Source of the DNA: Lomentospora prolificans
Taxonomy: Eukaryota > Ascomycota > Sordariomycetes > Microascales > Microascaceae
Direction of reading: 5' to 3'
Length of the DNA stretch: 64,000 nt
Assembly (NCBI GenBank): GCA_029532625.1
Contig: JARFXM010000005.1
Location: 744,001-808,000, forward strand
Below are positions 34,301 to 46,999 of this stretch, one piece after another; within the stretch, counting starts at the first letter, position 1; each line of letters starts with the position of its first letter. The notes beneath the pieces were generated by a model. It had not been told where the DNA came from. It did not search any database and saw only the letters and a list, made by a program, of their open reading frames with translations. Made by a program: the position numbers and the translations under genes.

Positions 34301-37300
34301 ATTTCGTATGCAAGAGTTATCGTGACCGACCCAAACAGCTGGCTGGGTGATCCTTGTGGCTCCCAACGGTCATTCACAGCCCGATTTTGGTCGACCGAGG
34401 CCGCTGTAAAAGTGTGTCTATACCAGGGGCGTTTTCGAGGCGTGAGCCGGCCCCGCGCCCGCCCTCCTTGAATCTTCTTCCACGCCATCTTTCGCTCAAG
34501 TTTACTGTATTCGAAGTAGGGCCAGACCACTCCGGTCGGTGGCGCATCGCATCTGCGCCATTCTGCCACCGGTCGAAGAGCAGCTGTGTGTGGTGGGTGG
34601 CATTAGCTGGCGGAGGACGTGTTGAGAACCTGTGAAGTGAGGCTGGCCTGAAACAAGTCCATTTCCTAAAAAGGATAGGTTCAGGAAGAATGGGGCCAGA
34701 CACGGCGGTTTTGGGAGGGGTCTCCACCAGACAAAGCCCACTCTGTGCAGATCCCGACCAGGGACCAGGGCTCCGTGCAATATTCCTTGTGGTGGAAAAG
34801 AAGGATACTTCCAGAAGGCATACCAAAAAGGGTCCAATCTTGTCCCCATCCTGTGCCTGAGGTAGGGTACAGTACCTGGTCAACGGAGCCTATGCTCTCC
34901 GTGCGATCTCGAAGCGAAGCGAGTTTGCCATGGGTGGTTGACCTGTTCAGGGTCTCTGGTCCGAATGAGGCCCGCCCACGGAGATTATGATGCGGTTGTA
35001 TTCTCGTCTTTTGACGATTCCCGGGATTTGGAATCGACTCAGCTTCTTTTCGTGGTGCGCCGTCCCTCCCAGCCGCCCAGTGAACGACCCGTAGTGGAAT
35101 TATGTTTTGTCGATTGTCGACTCTCACTCACGAAGTGGATTCTTTTGGAAAAGTGGAGGGAGTATCGGCCAGTATCAGGCATTTCTTGGTCCTCTCGCAC
35201 GGACAGCTGATCTCGCCGTTCAACCCCCTAGGACCGGGTTCTATTGCTGGAACCGGAACGCTTTGCATTGAGCCATCTTTGTATATTCAATGCTGTCAGG
35301 CGAGGGAGGAAGAGGGAATCATTGATCCCGAACCAGGCGGCACTTTCCCTTTCACGCTGGAATGAGAAGCAAACATACATCCAAGCCACATTCCTGTTGG
35401 CCTCGTGACACCCCAGTGCCACGAGTATTAGTTTCGTATAGAGTAATATTTCGACGCCCATTGTACATTCATTTCCTGCACGATGACGCCCAAGGTAAGG
35501 TGTTAGTGCCCCCGTGCAGCAGTAGCGGTGACACAGCGGTCCACTGAGCCAAGCAAAAGTAAGAAGAGCTAACACCGTCCAGCGCCAGCTATTTTGGCGG
35601 TGTAATCAAATGCGAAGAGGGTGCTGAGAGGTATGGACATGAGGGATGTGTCCTCGGGTTGTCCCTGTGAGATGAGACGGGTGTGTGTGGGGCACCTACA
35701 CCTGCAGCCAAACGCTTCTAGAAAGCTTCTGGAAGGAGCTCCCCAGCTGGCCAGGCTTGCGCGAGCCCGGCCCACATCTACTTGTAGTAGGCAGGGCCCG
35801 CTGAGGAGGTCCCCAGCCAGGTCACCAACTGCTCTGGGTCCATGTCACTTCTCTGCTGGATACTGATGTCACTCCCTGACAGAATGCCATGGCGGAACGT
35901 TCATCGGCGATTCCACGCAGCCAACCACTGTGTTGGGATGTGATACCTCAGCACGAGTAGACCACCTTTCTTTCTTTCGCGAATCTCCACCCGAATACCT
36001 CCTATTACCACTAAAGCCTGGAAAGCCATGTGTTTTTATGGGGATAGGTGGAGTTCGCGCAGGACGAAAACACCGTAAAGTTGTACGCTAAAACTGCCCA
36101 GTGGATAGTTTTGGGGAGAAATCAATCAACCTGGTGACAAGAGTGCCGTCAGTGAGCGTCGTGCGAGAATCCTCTTGTACCTCGTTTGGCCCAAGCCTGG
36201 CGAAGTATGGTACAAGCTACCGTGCATATCTGTATGATGAGGGCGATCTGGCCGTCAAGGATGGGACGGAAGATAGGACGGATAGATTGACTGTAGATTC
36301 TACTTGATCTTAGCAATTGGAAGGAACCAATATGATAGCCCGTCTCTCCCCTCCATTTCCCCTTTTCTGAAGAATAGGCCCCGCGTTAATATCATTTGTG
36401 CATAGGGGTAAAGGGAGAAAGGCTGGGCCTCCTTCCTCAGCATTAATTCATTAATATTTTCTCCTTCTGCAGTTATTATTAGCATCCGTGCCGGGGAGAG
36501 GCAGAGGGGGTCGCTGAAATGACGGGAGTTATCCTGCGTCATGCAGGAGGTCGCCAGTCGACACCTTTCGACAAGGGCTGTGAACGCCACAGTGTCCCAG
36601 GTAACTACCCAGCCCTCAAGACTGCAGGATGATACCCAGGACGATACGGTCACAGGGGAGGAGGCATTGCATTTCAAGTTATTGAACAGCCAGGCTTGTA
36701 TAGTACCGCTTGCACGAACGTGAAGGAAGGGAGCACAGTACGGAGCGACTACAATTCGACATCGCTCGATTTCAGACATGCAGTTTCCATCCTTCAATCA
36801 AGTGAACGGTGTGGGCTACACGAATCCGCACTGAGCGAGCATGATGTATACGGAGCACCGAATGTCCCGCAAGCTTTCCCTCTCAGGGCTATGCTGTTTG
36901 TCAAGTGTTGGCTTCAAAACATGACGTTGAGGTTCGTAGTTTAATTCCAGGTACGATGGTGTCCTCATGCTGCCCCCCTGTCCTGCTGCTTGGCTGTACT
37001 CGTACGAAACAAGGTGACTAACGTGGAGAGAAATCACGGTTTTGAAGCTGGCAAGGCCTTCCAGCTGAAGGCCCCTAGCATGAGTCACGGTCGCTTAGTG
37101 TAGCAGGTGGTGAAAGCTCGCTCGTCGAAGGGTCACAGAACATTCTTCTTCCCTTCTCTCAGACAAGTTGCTCGGCTAGGTTCTAATAGGGCCAGCGCCA
37201 ATCCCCATGCACTCGTGTGTCTTGCCCGGGCCTAGAGGTGGCCCTTGCCTCGACAAGTATGCCCGACTCCCTTGAAGTTCCCATGAATATCGAACATCTT

Positions 37301-40060
37301 CCCGCGTTGGTCCTTCAGCTACGAGCCATGCCTCGATGCTACTTTATCTACGCTATTTCCTTCATTGCGCTGGCCCTTGGTACTGAGGGGAAGGAGATTT
37401 CCCTCCTCTCGCTACCCATTTTTTTTTTTTTTTTTTTCACTTTTCCCTTGTTCAACCTACTGTTCCGCCCGGTCAAGATGGGGTGAGAATGATCCCATGA
37501 GAAAGGAGGGTCCGAAAAGCCATTACTCACCAAATATTGGACGGGCTAGCTTATGCTTCCCCGATAGGAGCTAAATTTTTGTGACGGACTAGACGCACAA
37601 CCATCCTGGATGTGTGGGAGTGGTACTTTGCGGAAGTATTACGAGTTGCTGGCTTGCGGCCGGGAATTTGCATCACATTGCTGCATGTCTCTGAAATTTA
37701 TTCGGGGAGAGAATGGTACAAACATGCATCTCGGTACAACCAAAAAAAGCCACCCCTCCGCAATATCAGATCGTCATCCGCCATGCTTAATTTGGACGAG
37801 GACTAAAATGAGAATTTCAGGTTGAAGTTATGCCGCTAACCACGCCCGAGCTAACCTACAGGCATACGTAAATTGTTGTCCTATCGGTAATCTGCGAGGC
37901 GAATGACGGAGAGCTTGGGAGGGTCGCTCGTGACGGGCAACGGGTGGTAGCGCGCAGAGCCTGGCCCGATAGTCCGTACGCCAGTCGTCAGCCAAGACAA
38001 GAAAGGTTCTGGACGGTAATGTAGCGTGTGCGCACACACCAACGTGTGCCCACCTAAATCTATCCCGTGAATGTGGCCTCGCACATGGCTTTTTGATGGC
38101 AGCAGAAGGTCTTACCTGTCGTTCGGGCCCAATGGAAGGTTCTCACAGCCTAGATACTCTTCTCTGGGATTATTTGGCGCCAGTGCGTTGCCATACCTGT
38201 TTGCCTCGCCGTGCACATCTCCCTTCCGGACCACGATGGCCCTATTAAATCTGGCGTGGGACTGATATACTGCATATCTCGCGTGGCTCCGGGTTAGGCC
38301 TGTATTCTTCGGGTCGTAGCTCTTTGCCAAAGATGGTCGAACAGTACAGCACCGGATTATTCCGCAACGTCTAATGACAGTCGCGAGAATACAAGTTTAA
38401 TCTTGTTTCTGCTTCGATCTCCGGGTTGCGACCCTTTCTAATCTGCATGAGAAATCATCTTGAAGCTCGCTACTCTCAGCGGTGTACCTACTGTTCAACG
38501 GCTAGAGCCTGAAAAGCCAGTCAAGGAAAAAAGGGCACCACACCTGACTTCTACTGGTTGGATGTGGCGTTTGTTTTTTTAGTGAGACTACCTCGGGATC
38601 TTGAGGTGGAAATGCGACCACCCTGGCCCATAGCCAGCCAGCGGTTGGCCTATTTGGAGAAGGTTTGTGAGCTTCTATGAGTCGCAACGAACAAATACAC
38701 CATAAACCCAGGGGCAGGGATGAGCAGGCCGTGGTCGAAGGACCTTGCACGGCAGCTCCGATGAGGTTGCCAAATCAAGGCAAAGCTCGACAAGACTGGG
38801 CCGTCTCTCGCGTGGTGGAGGAGCACGGCTCACCATTCAAACAATACGTTCATACATAGAAGGTAGCATCAGCCCTGGAATTTGACATTCACCCTTCCAT
38901 GTAATCTGTAATCTTAGACGGTTAGGTGGAAGCGCATTGCGAAGGATCCTGGCTATGGCCTCATGTTCCTTGCTGTTTCCACGCGTTTCTGCTCGCCGCC
39001 CTGGTGGAGGATGTCTTACTGTTGGTACGACACACTATCACCATCTCTGGATTTTGCTGTTACTATCTGGAGTAAACCGAGATAACGATGGACAAACGAG
39101 GCTCCTTTGTAGCCACAACTGCGCCCTGCCTCGTAACCTTTCCTACCTTCGTCATCACTGCTCTCAGTCGCCCGTTGCTTGCGCGCGCCTTCCGGTCCTG
39201 CGTTTCGTTTGGGAGACTCGAACGCGCCGGGATATGCGCGACCTCATCCCTGCGAAGAATGAGTAGTCGGGCGCGCACAAGACAAAGGGCAGCCGAGGGT
39301 TTGAGTTATGTTCCGCTGGACGGGAGTGTGTTAGCTTACAACACAGACACACATCCTCCATCAGATACACTTCTCGCACCTCGTTTTCTTGTACCCTTTT
39401 TTTTTCTTTCATTTTTTACACCCCCCCCTTTCTGCGTTCGACACACAGATCACTGGCCCAAGCTGGGGAAGGGACCGCACAAGAATTGAAAGGGTGCTCG
39501 ACTTCAGACCGGGTGGGCCCTGGTTCCAGCCTAGGGCCCCCTGCTCACGCTCTAGTGCACCCCCGGACAACATCCCCCGGAAGTCCTAACGTCACACCAA
39601 CTGTGGACTCCAGGGTTTTCGTACTTGTGAATTTACCGGACTTGACACTGCAGGGCACATGAAGCAGGGGGTGGATATGGAGCTACAGTACTTACCTGTC
39701 TTCATCTTGTTACTGCATTTCTTCCATGTTGTGGAGAAGACGTGTGACCGAACGCTGAGCGTCTTTCGCAAGAGTCGCTGCTTCCTACGATGAGGGCTGC
39801 ACTCATGTTCGGGACATACCTCTCTAATGTGAAGCATTGTGCTGTTGTGTTAACACTCTGGGATACAACCGTTTCTACTTGCCGAAATCAGATTGGGATA
39901 AAAAGTAATAGGCTCCAGCGCAAACTTCATCATTCGAAGCACTGGTGCTTAGGCAAAGAACAAGTGAAGGACGCTGGCCCTTTTGTATCACTCCGGTAGG
40001 GTGCAGGTAAGAAAGGTACGAAACACTCCATATAATATGCCCTGGCCCAAGGGAATTTTC

Positions 40061-42112
40061 CAGACCTTCCACCAGGGTACATAGTGGGTACAACTACATT
40101 GGTGCTTTGGGCGAGGGGGTTCAACATCGCTCGTTCTCCTCAATCGAAGAAAAGGATCACTACCACCCTCTTCGCACTACATTTACATCGTCCTTGTTTT
40201 TCTCCTCTTCTTGTCACAAACACAGCAACCAGTCCCTTCGTTTTCGCCCCTCCCTGTCGCGAGAAACCTCATTCAGCTTTCTAATACCCTTGGAAACTCT
40301 CCGACTCTCTCCGCCCATCTTTGCCGCCTGGTGCGTTTGTCTTACACTCTTGTAATCACATCCTGTCGACGGATTCAACCAAAGCGACACGACGCCAACT
40401 ATTCCTTCTCGCTGCACAACCTCAGCTCTACAAAAATCGTCGTACGGCAGAGACTCGAATCCAATTCACAGCATTACCGCTGGCAGACAAACGTCACCTC
40501 CCATCTCGCTGCGCACGACTGCACCTTCCCATCTCGAGTTCATATCCGAGAGACTAGATTGCATCGCAACTCCCCGGCGACGCGAACGTCATATCTAAAC
40601 GCGCAAGCTTCAACCCTTGTTTGAAGTAGCTTTATTGCACACCATTCTGTATTGTTCCATTAGGCCGTACTGCTCGCCTGATATCGCGGCTTAAATCTTC
40701 AATTCGGCCTGGCAAACGGCAAACGGAGGCTCAATTACTTTACTTGTTTCTTTGCCTAAAAAGAACGAGGTTAGTCTTTCCCTTTTCCACTTCTCTTTTT
40801 GACAGCGTCAGGTTTGTTTTTTCTTGTTCAATTTCCTCCTGGTTTGCGGTCTTGCGCCCGAGACGTGTACTTTTGCACCTGGTGTTTCTTCAATTGTTTC
40901 TTTTTTCTTCTCCCTGTCTAAATGTACCTTCTCTCTTTGCTTGTCATCCTCTAAATTCGCTAGCATACTTGATCATCCGCTTGGTTTTTAGCTTGTCTAG
41001 TTCAGGGTGGGTGAGGAATGCTGCAGGTCCCCTAAAGTGCCTTCCACACTCCGATCCACTGACTGGGTGCCTTCAATTTGCATTTTTTTTGTTTTGTTTT
41101 TACTGTTCTGGTTGGTCGCTCCTCACTGCAAACCAAACATCCATTTCTTGAACCCTTTCCCCTACCACTGGCCTTCTTCGCTTTACTCCTGTCCTCGGGC
41201 AAACAAAAATCGCCATCTGTCACCTATACCATCCATCAACCCTCCTTGTCTCGCGTTACCGCACATGTGCGTTTACCCAGTTGTCGAACTCACCGCGACA
41301 GCTATTGTTATTATTGTTTGGCTAGAGGTCTTAGACTAACTCACTGCGCCGCCCAGAATTGACCGTGCGTTCCCCAAGGTGCAGGCAGTACCGGGTCATT
41401 GCGTCGTCTCCCGCCCGACTCGAATCTAGACGAACCGCGATTGTTGGTGCGATATTAGCAATTTTCAACGACGACACAGCTCCCTCGCGGCTTCAAGTCC
41501 TTTTTGCAGTTTCCTGGGCTGTCCACCAAACGTCGGTTTCCCGCCCTTCCCCGCTGCCGAATACCAATTCATGGCCACAACTTTCTGCGCCTAAACAGAC
41601 TTCCCAAGGCCCTTTTTCGCCTCCGTACCGGTTCTAGCTGTACTCATATATTAAGGAGAACCAAGTCGTCCGATAATTGTGTGACACCGACACTACACAT
41701 TTAGCTACTCCGACCGCAGACAGAATTTGTGAGCCTCGTTTATCGCGCAGCTGCCCATTTCCTTTTATCAGCCAATAACTGGTCTATTTCATTTTAGGTG
41801 AGTTCGTTCCCCTTACTCCTACATCACCCCGTGGTTCGCTACACGTCGGCCGAAAACAAATCTCAATGAACCGCGCTTCCTTGTCCGCCCTGGGGCTTTT
41901 GTCACCCTTTGCCCACCGCTGGTTGTCCCTGCGCGTTTGACCTGCGCTCGTGTTTCCCTTGCATCTCACTAAAGCAAAACTACAAATTCTTTGCTAGCAA
42001 CTGGTTGCTGATTATTGTCTTCTCCCTCTGCTAGGTGTAGTAGCCGTTCTGGTCAAGACCGCGAGTAGCCTCAGCTACCTACTTCGATCGCCTTTCCTGC
42101 CTCTTGGTGAGG
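40061..42112 (+). promoter_or_regulatory. Pyrimidine-rich leader / proximal promoter of the C2H2 regulator
   Basis: From about 40130 to 42110 the plus strand becomes strikingly C/T-rich and G-poor. In filamentous fungi this texture marks transcription start regions and long 5' UTRs. A plausible untranslated intron runs from 41798 (donor TTTTAG|GTGAGT) to 42034 (acceptor CTCTGCTAG|GTG). No long reading frame with a good start competes, but several short upstream ATGs exist. The exact start site cannot be placed from sequence. Confidence 0.45.
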
Positions 42113-43601
42113 ATGAAATCACCAGCTCCTGCCGAAGTGATGGGTATCGACATGCTTGTCAATGCCAAGGGGGGCGTCGCCAACCACCAGCACACCATAC
42201 CTTCCATTCCTTCTCCTGACCAGATCCAACTACCCCAGATCGCCTCCCGACCCATGACCGACCCTCTAGATCGATCTGCCTCTCCGCACGGCTCCATACA
42301 TTCGTCACACTCCCGCTACTCGACGCCCCGGCCCGGTGACCTCCCCGACACGCTTCCTCGGTCATATCCCTCCCCGACCGCGATGCTGCAGGCTCAGGAT
42401 CACCTCACGCCCATGTCTCTCCCAAGCATGCCACCCACGATCGTAGCACCGCAATACCAGACCGAATACAGACCACCCCCGGTTCTTCCTGGCACTTGGA
42501 ACCAATCCATCCAGCCTATGCCTAACCACCAGCCGGCTCCTCAGCCTCCCGTAAAGGCGTTCCCGTGTAGCACGTGTGGAAAGGGTTTCGCCCGGCGTAG
42601 TGATCTGGCGCGACATGGTAAGATTACCAGGGACTTTCGCCACGATGCTTACCCTTTTGCTAACGCATCTCTTATAGAACGTATCCACACTGGCCATCGA
42701 CCCCATGTCTGTGACTTCCCTGAGTGCGGAAAACAGTTTATCCAGCGATCGGCTTTGACTGTGCATTATCGCGTACATACCGGCGAGAAACCGCACATGT
42801 GTGAGAGGTGTGGAAGGGTGAGTGATTGCTCGAAATATCCGTCTCTTGGCAATCGCGTTATACTAACTAGTCGTTGTGCAGACTTTTAGCGATAGCAGTT
42901 CCCTAGCCCGTCATCGACGTACCCATTCGGGTAATCGTCCTTACAAATGCCCCTACGCCAACTGTCAGAAGACTTTCACTCGCCGCACCACCTTGACTAG
43001 GCACCAGAACCAGCACGTCGGCACGATTGAAGAGGCTGCCGCCGCGACCGCTGCGGCACTCGCGTCCAGAATGAATGGTGTAAAGTCGATCAAGGCCGAA
43101 GGTGACCAGCTCTCCAGCCACGCCTCACCAGTCACAACTCCCTCCCCCGGGCATAGAAATATATCTATGTCGCCCAGCGCCCAGCTCGATGGTGCTGGTC
43201 TTCAGAGGCAGGATTTCCAGCAATATGTCGCGAACAGCTCGCTTCCGGCCCACATTAGAAGTGATATCCATGTCGGCAGTCCTACTTCGACGACTTCGGC
43301 TGGCTACAACCCCATCCGACCTACGTCGCATCCAACCAGCTACCCCCCTCCCACCTTGGAGCCTAGTATTGAGAACCACTCCGGTCCCGGTAGCGCTAGT
43401 GGTAGCCCTCACATGAGCAGCCTTGGCTGGCAGTCTCCTACGCACGCTGGCTCTCCTTCTCAGAGCAGTGCTAGTGCGTTCATGTATCCCGATCCCGACT
43501 ACCAAAACACCACCAACAATATGAATCAATTCTACTACGCGCACTCGGGTCAGATTCGCAGACCTCAGAGCACGGAACCCAATCTCGTATCTATCTCATG
43601 A
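42113..43601 (+). CDS. Four-finger C2H2 transcription factor
   Basis: Three exons give 454 aa: 42113-42617, 42678-42817 and 42882-43601. A Pro/Ser/Gln-rich N-terminus (MKSPAPAEVMGIDMLVNAKG...) precedes four consecutive Krüppel-type fingers linked by TGxRP/TGEKP/SGNRP linkers. Finger 1 is FPCSTCGKGFARRSDLARHE with RIH across intron 1. Finger 2 is HVCDFPECGKQFIQRSALTV, finger 3 starts HMCERCGR with TFSDSSSLARHRRTH after intron 2, and finger 4 is YKCPYANCQKTFTRRTTLTR. A disordered Ser/Pro/His-rich tail follows. The finger block resembles, from memory, the conserved Aspergillus ZfpA/Azf1-like regulators of hyphal growth and stress, so a nuclear developmental regulator is likely; the orthology needs a tree. 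An upstream coding exon is possible because the leader is long. The very long non-coding region in front suggests complex control. Confidence 0.92.
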
Positions 43602-45130
43602 AGTCCACATGATCATCGACGCCCGGTTTCCTTTGTCCTGTGAAGAATAATCTTTTCTCCCTGGGAGTAAGATCTGAGACTTTGCAAAATGAGGCCAACT
43701 CATCACCTTCATGGGCTGGCCCCAAAAGACCATCCTCTCGATGCACATAGACCTGGATTAACACTTAATAATCGCCAACCGAACAACGACTACTCGATAC
43801 CCCCGCGTGTTTACTTTTTCCTTTATCCCGGGTTCGGCATGGCCATCCCTGGTTCCCGGTGAACGGCCGCACCCACCCTTACCCCGAGGGTTTAACTTCG
43901 GCCAGACTCTCTTTTCCTTTCCGGATCGGAAACCTAATGACTTCTTTTATAGAGTTGGGACTCGTTCCATCTCACGCATACATTCTGATCTTTACTATTT
44001 TCAAGTTGTCTCCGCCAAAGTAATATTTCTCTCTCCTGGTTTTCTGTTTTCTGGTGGCGACTACCACGGGCTAAACATAGATGGAACTCACGGAACTCTC
44101 TCATTTTTGAACTTTCCTATATTGTCTCGCAACGCGTGTCTGTGAGCAAAGGATATGGTAACCTCTTTTGTCAAGGGGGGAAACGGCGGGAGTTCTTTTG
44201 TTCGGTCCTTTTTATTTTCTGCTTCTTTTTTCCCCCCTCCGCTTACCGGCCGGCGGGTCACCCTTGATGTGTTTGCTCTCTGTATTTGACTCGTTCGAGT
44301 CTCTCGAGTGTGTTCTGTTCCTTGCTCATTTCCCTTTTTTTAGTATTTAGTAGATAGAAGGTAGTGGAGTGGGGGGGGTAGCCCGAGCTACGAGTGAGGT
44401 TTTGATGTGTGAAACGTTTTGCGCAATATAGACCTTGATTTATGTCCATGGTAAATCCTTTCTTGGCTATTGTATGACGCATTATGTGGTTAAGCTGGCA
44501 ATGCGGCATCTGAGTCTTTAGAAAGGCGGCGTTGTCCCTGATTTAGCTGAGGATCCTGAGGCTACGACGGCTCACGCCTCACGCCTCACACCTCACATTG
44601 GATGTTAAGAGCCAATGCGCCGTTAACCACACAGGCTCTCTAGTGCGCTTTAGTATACCAAGGGATGATGGATTCTGAGCCAGGGCGTGCTTCTCGCATC
44701 ATTCAACGCAGACAAGTCTATTGGGGGGAATAGCGCAGGAACATAGGAGTTGAACAAGGGAAATAATGTTCGCTAGATCTAGCATGGAGTTGCCTCCACC
44801 TTTCCACTAGCGATGCTCTAATACGCGGGTTAAGAACGACGCAAAACGGTATATAAAAGTCAATGTCCCTCTCTAAAATCAGATCCGGTTTTCTGCCTTG
44901 AAACGCCGTGCTATGATCGTTATGTTGCCTTTTTCAGTCCTTTAATGCCGTTTCCGACGCTACCCCTCACCTACAAATATCATGATACATGGTTACAAAG
45001 TGGTCTTTGGGAAGAACAGGAGGGGAAACAAAAAAGGAGTGTCCTGTGGTGGCTGCCTCGAGTGTTGACCCGCCTGTCCCATATTTTTATAAGCTTGTTA
45101 GTGAAGTGAAGGGTTCAACCCTACAAATGA
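43602..45130. other. Convergent 3' intergenic region
   Basis: Non-coding 1.5 kb between the convergent C2H2 and TFIIE-beta genes. The first 750 bp are T/C-rich and probably a long 3' UTR. A 7-nt tandem repeat occurs at 44571-44598. No gene is supportable. Confidence 0.55.
44571..44598 (+). repeat. 7-nt tandem repeat (CTCACGC, four copies)
   Basis: Four contiguous heptamers, the last two with a substitution (CTCACGC, CTCACGC, CTCACAC, CTCACAT). A short minisatellite in non-coding DNA. Confidence 0.8.
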
Positions 45131-46036
45131 CTATCGCTTGGTTAGGTGGCTAAAGTCCTTGAGCACGCCTTCCATGTGCGTGTTAGTAACCTTGCCAGGC
45201 CTCTTGCTGGTCCTCTTCTTCTGCTGCTTGGGCTTGGCGGCAACGATTTTGCCTCCCGCAGTGGGATCCTCGCTCGTAGGCTTCTGACCAACGGCCTGCA
45301 GCTTCCTAGGTAGTTCTTCCGACTTGGGAATGGGGACGCGGAGCCACATGTTCTTGAACTCGAGGTCGATGTCGACGGAGAGGGAAGCGTCGTCAAGGTA
45401 CACGTGCTTCGGGTTATTCTCCTTCTTAGTGCGAATAACAAGCACTTTGTGGGACTTTTCCAGATCGGCGAGAGCTGGTTCACAGTCGGGCCAGCCGTCC
45501 TTCAGGTCCTTGACGGCGACGCCTGAGGCGTCCTTGCGGTTCTGGAGGAACTTGAGGAGCGAGGTCTTGTCCTTAACACCCGGGATGATTGGGCGATACG
45601 TGTACTTGCCGACGTTCCACTTCTGCTCTGTGACGTCGGGTTGGGGGATGAACTCGACACGGGGGTGGCGGCGGATCATCTCGGCGAAAGTCTCCTTGTA
45701 CTGGTCATTATGTTTCATCAGACTCAGGTGGCCAAGGATGTCGTCGAGGGTCTTGGGCTCGTTCTTCTCGCGGAGGTAGGTCAAGGCGAAGTGCATCTGA
45801 GTACCGATCTGGTCGCCAAAGTTTGTGTTTTCGGGCTGAGAGTAAACAATGTCCTGGCGCTTGCGCTTACCCGGAGGAGTGCTCGTCGTGGCGTCATTGC
45901 GGGAGGTTGTCGAGCCGATCGAGGGCGATGGTGATGCGGGAGCTTTGGGAATCGGCTTCTTAGTCTGGATCTTGGACGCTGCCGACGACAGGGCGCCCTT
46001 GAAGGCGGCCCGCTGGCTCTCCAAGTACGACGACAT
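45131..46036 (-). CDS. TFA2: Transcription initiation factor TFIIE subunit beta
   Basis: A single exon of 301 aa starting at ATG 46036. The N-terminus is Ser/Thr/Pro-rich (STPPGKRKRQDIVYSQPENT). The central TFIIE-beta winged-helix part follows: FALTYLREKNEPKTLDDILG, RRHPRVEFIPQPDV, KYTYRPIIPGVKDKTSLLKF. A second part has VKDLKDGWPDCEPALADLEK. The C-terminus is basic (KPKQQKKRTSKRPGKVTNTH). It pairs with TFIIE-alpha to recruit TFIIH to the RNA polymerase II preinitiation complex. Length is close to the yeast and animal proteins (about 290-330 aa). Confidence 0.95.
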   Translation of the reverse strand: MSSYLESQRAAFKGALSSAASKIQTKKPIPKAPASPSPSIGSTTSRNDATTSTPPGKRKRQDIVYSQPENTNFGDQIGTQMHFALTYLREKNEPKTLDDILGHLSLMKHNDQYKETFAEMIRRHPRVEFIPQPDVTEQKWNVGKYTYRPIIPGVKDKTSLLKFLQNRKDASGVAVKDLKDGWPDCEPALADLEKSHKVLVIRTKKENNPKHVYLDDASLSVDIDLEFKNMWLRVPIPKSEELPRKLQAVGQKPTSEDPTAGGKIVAAKPKQQKKRTSKRPGKVTNTHMEGVLKDFSHLTKR

Positions 46037-46999
46037 GTTGCGTCACGTTCCTGGGGGGCCAGCAGCAGGATTCTTCAGGGAGATGGAGCGAGGATGGTTT
46101 GAAGACGTCGCGCGAGGCCGGGGTAGCGATAAAGATACCCGAGGTGAGCGTTGTGTGAAACCTAGAGAGCGGCTGGTGTTTCCTGAGGACGGGGCTGCCA
46201 CTTTAGCATCTGTGCTTTGATCCGACGGTAATCTCCAAATCCAAGGTTCAGTGGGAGTTTTGTCATCCATCATCTTAAAGTCACATGACTTTATTGTTAT
46301 CTTCATGTGACAGAGAGGTGTCAGGTCCCCTGAGCAGCCACCTACTAAGGATCTGCATCAGGGGCTGAGACTGTCCGTGGTGCCAGGGACCAAAAAGTTT
46401 GGATGAAAAGAATAACCCGATTAGGAGGTTAACATATGAGGGGCGCCCGAGATTATGTGAAATGAGCAGAGAAAAAAAAATTCCCACAGGTCTTTGTTCG
46501 TCCTCAGTCAATCGCTATGGGGCTCGCGATATCCCGCGGGAAGCATCCGAGGCAAGAACCTGCATATGCTTTTTCGCTCAACAATCGCGAGCTAAGTCCG
46601 AGACGGAGAAAATTGCTAGAAGAGGCAAGAGTATCGGTAAGGCCAGGAGAATTGAGCAGAGACAAGAAAAAAGTTTATTACATCAAAAATATTAACTGCA
46701 TGTCAAAAACCTTGGCTCATCATGGATCTGTAAAGCCACCTCTCCTTTTGTTGGGGGCGTTCCTCCTGTCGGAACCCCAGCCAACAGAACGCGTCCTAAT
46801 TCGACGGCAAGGACTGCTTTCCTGGAGGTCTCTTCTCCAAGCAGCCAAACTACTGTCTGACATTGCGCCATTGCTAAACTAACAGAAAGTGTGAAGACAT
46901 GATGCGAGGCCCTTTCTCTCCCCCCCAAACGAGGAATGCCCAGCTTCTAAAATCAGGTCTATAACAAACTCGCGACTACTCCCCAGACATTATTTTGGT
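46037..46999. other. Intergenic region (TFIIE-beta promoter / cytochrome b5 3' end)
   Basis: Both neighbours are on the minus strand, so the TFIIE-beta promoter should lie in the first few hundred bases after 46036. A 46517-46882 plus-strand open stretch starts with ATG but has no family features and is not called. Confidence 0.55.

Larger units (their letters stand above)
29211..40060. other. Gene desert (about 11 kb)
   Basis: I examined both strands and found no open stretch with family motifs, good start context or splice structure. The longest (33854-34366 -, 34374-34883 -, 30815-31468 -) are composition artefacts. GC content stays near that of the genes and stops are evenly spread, so this is not an AT-rich RIP island. 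Local features are a T tract with TTTTTTGAATTTTTTTG near 30070, a G-rich block at 30320-30480, a GT repeat near 31366-31386, and T or A tracts near 30578, 33923 and 37419-37435. No LTR, terminal repeat or transposase was seen. Confidence 0.6.

Noticed and set aside
29211..40060. Numerous 60-217 codon open stretches in the gene desert (for example 30815-31468 -, 33854-34366 -)
   Set aside because: They overlap one another on both strands, mostly lack ATG starts, show no homologous motifs and no workable introns.
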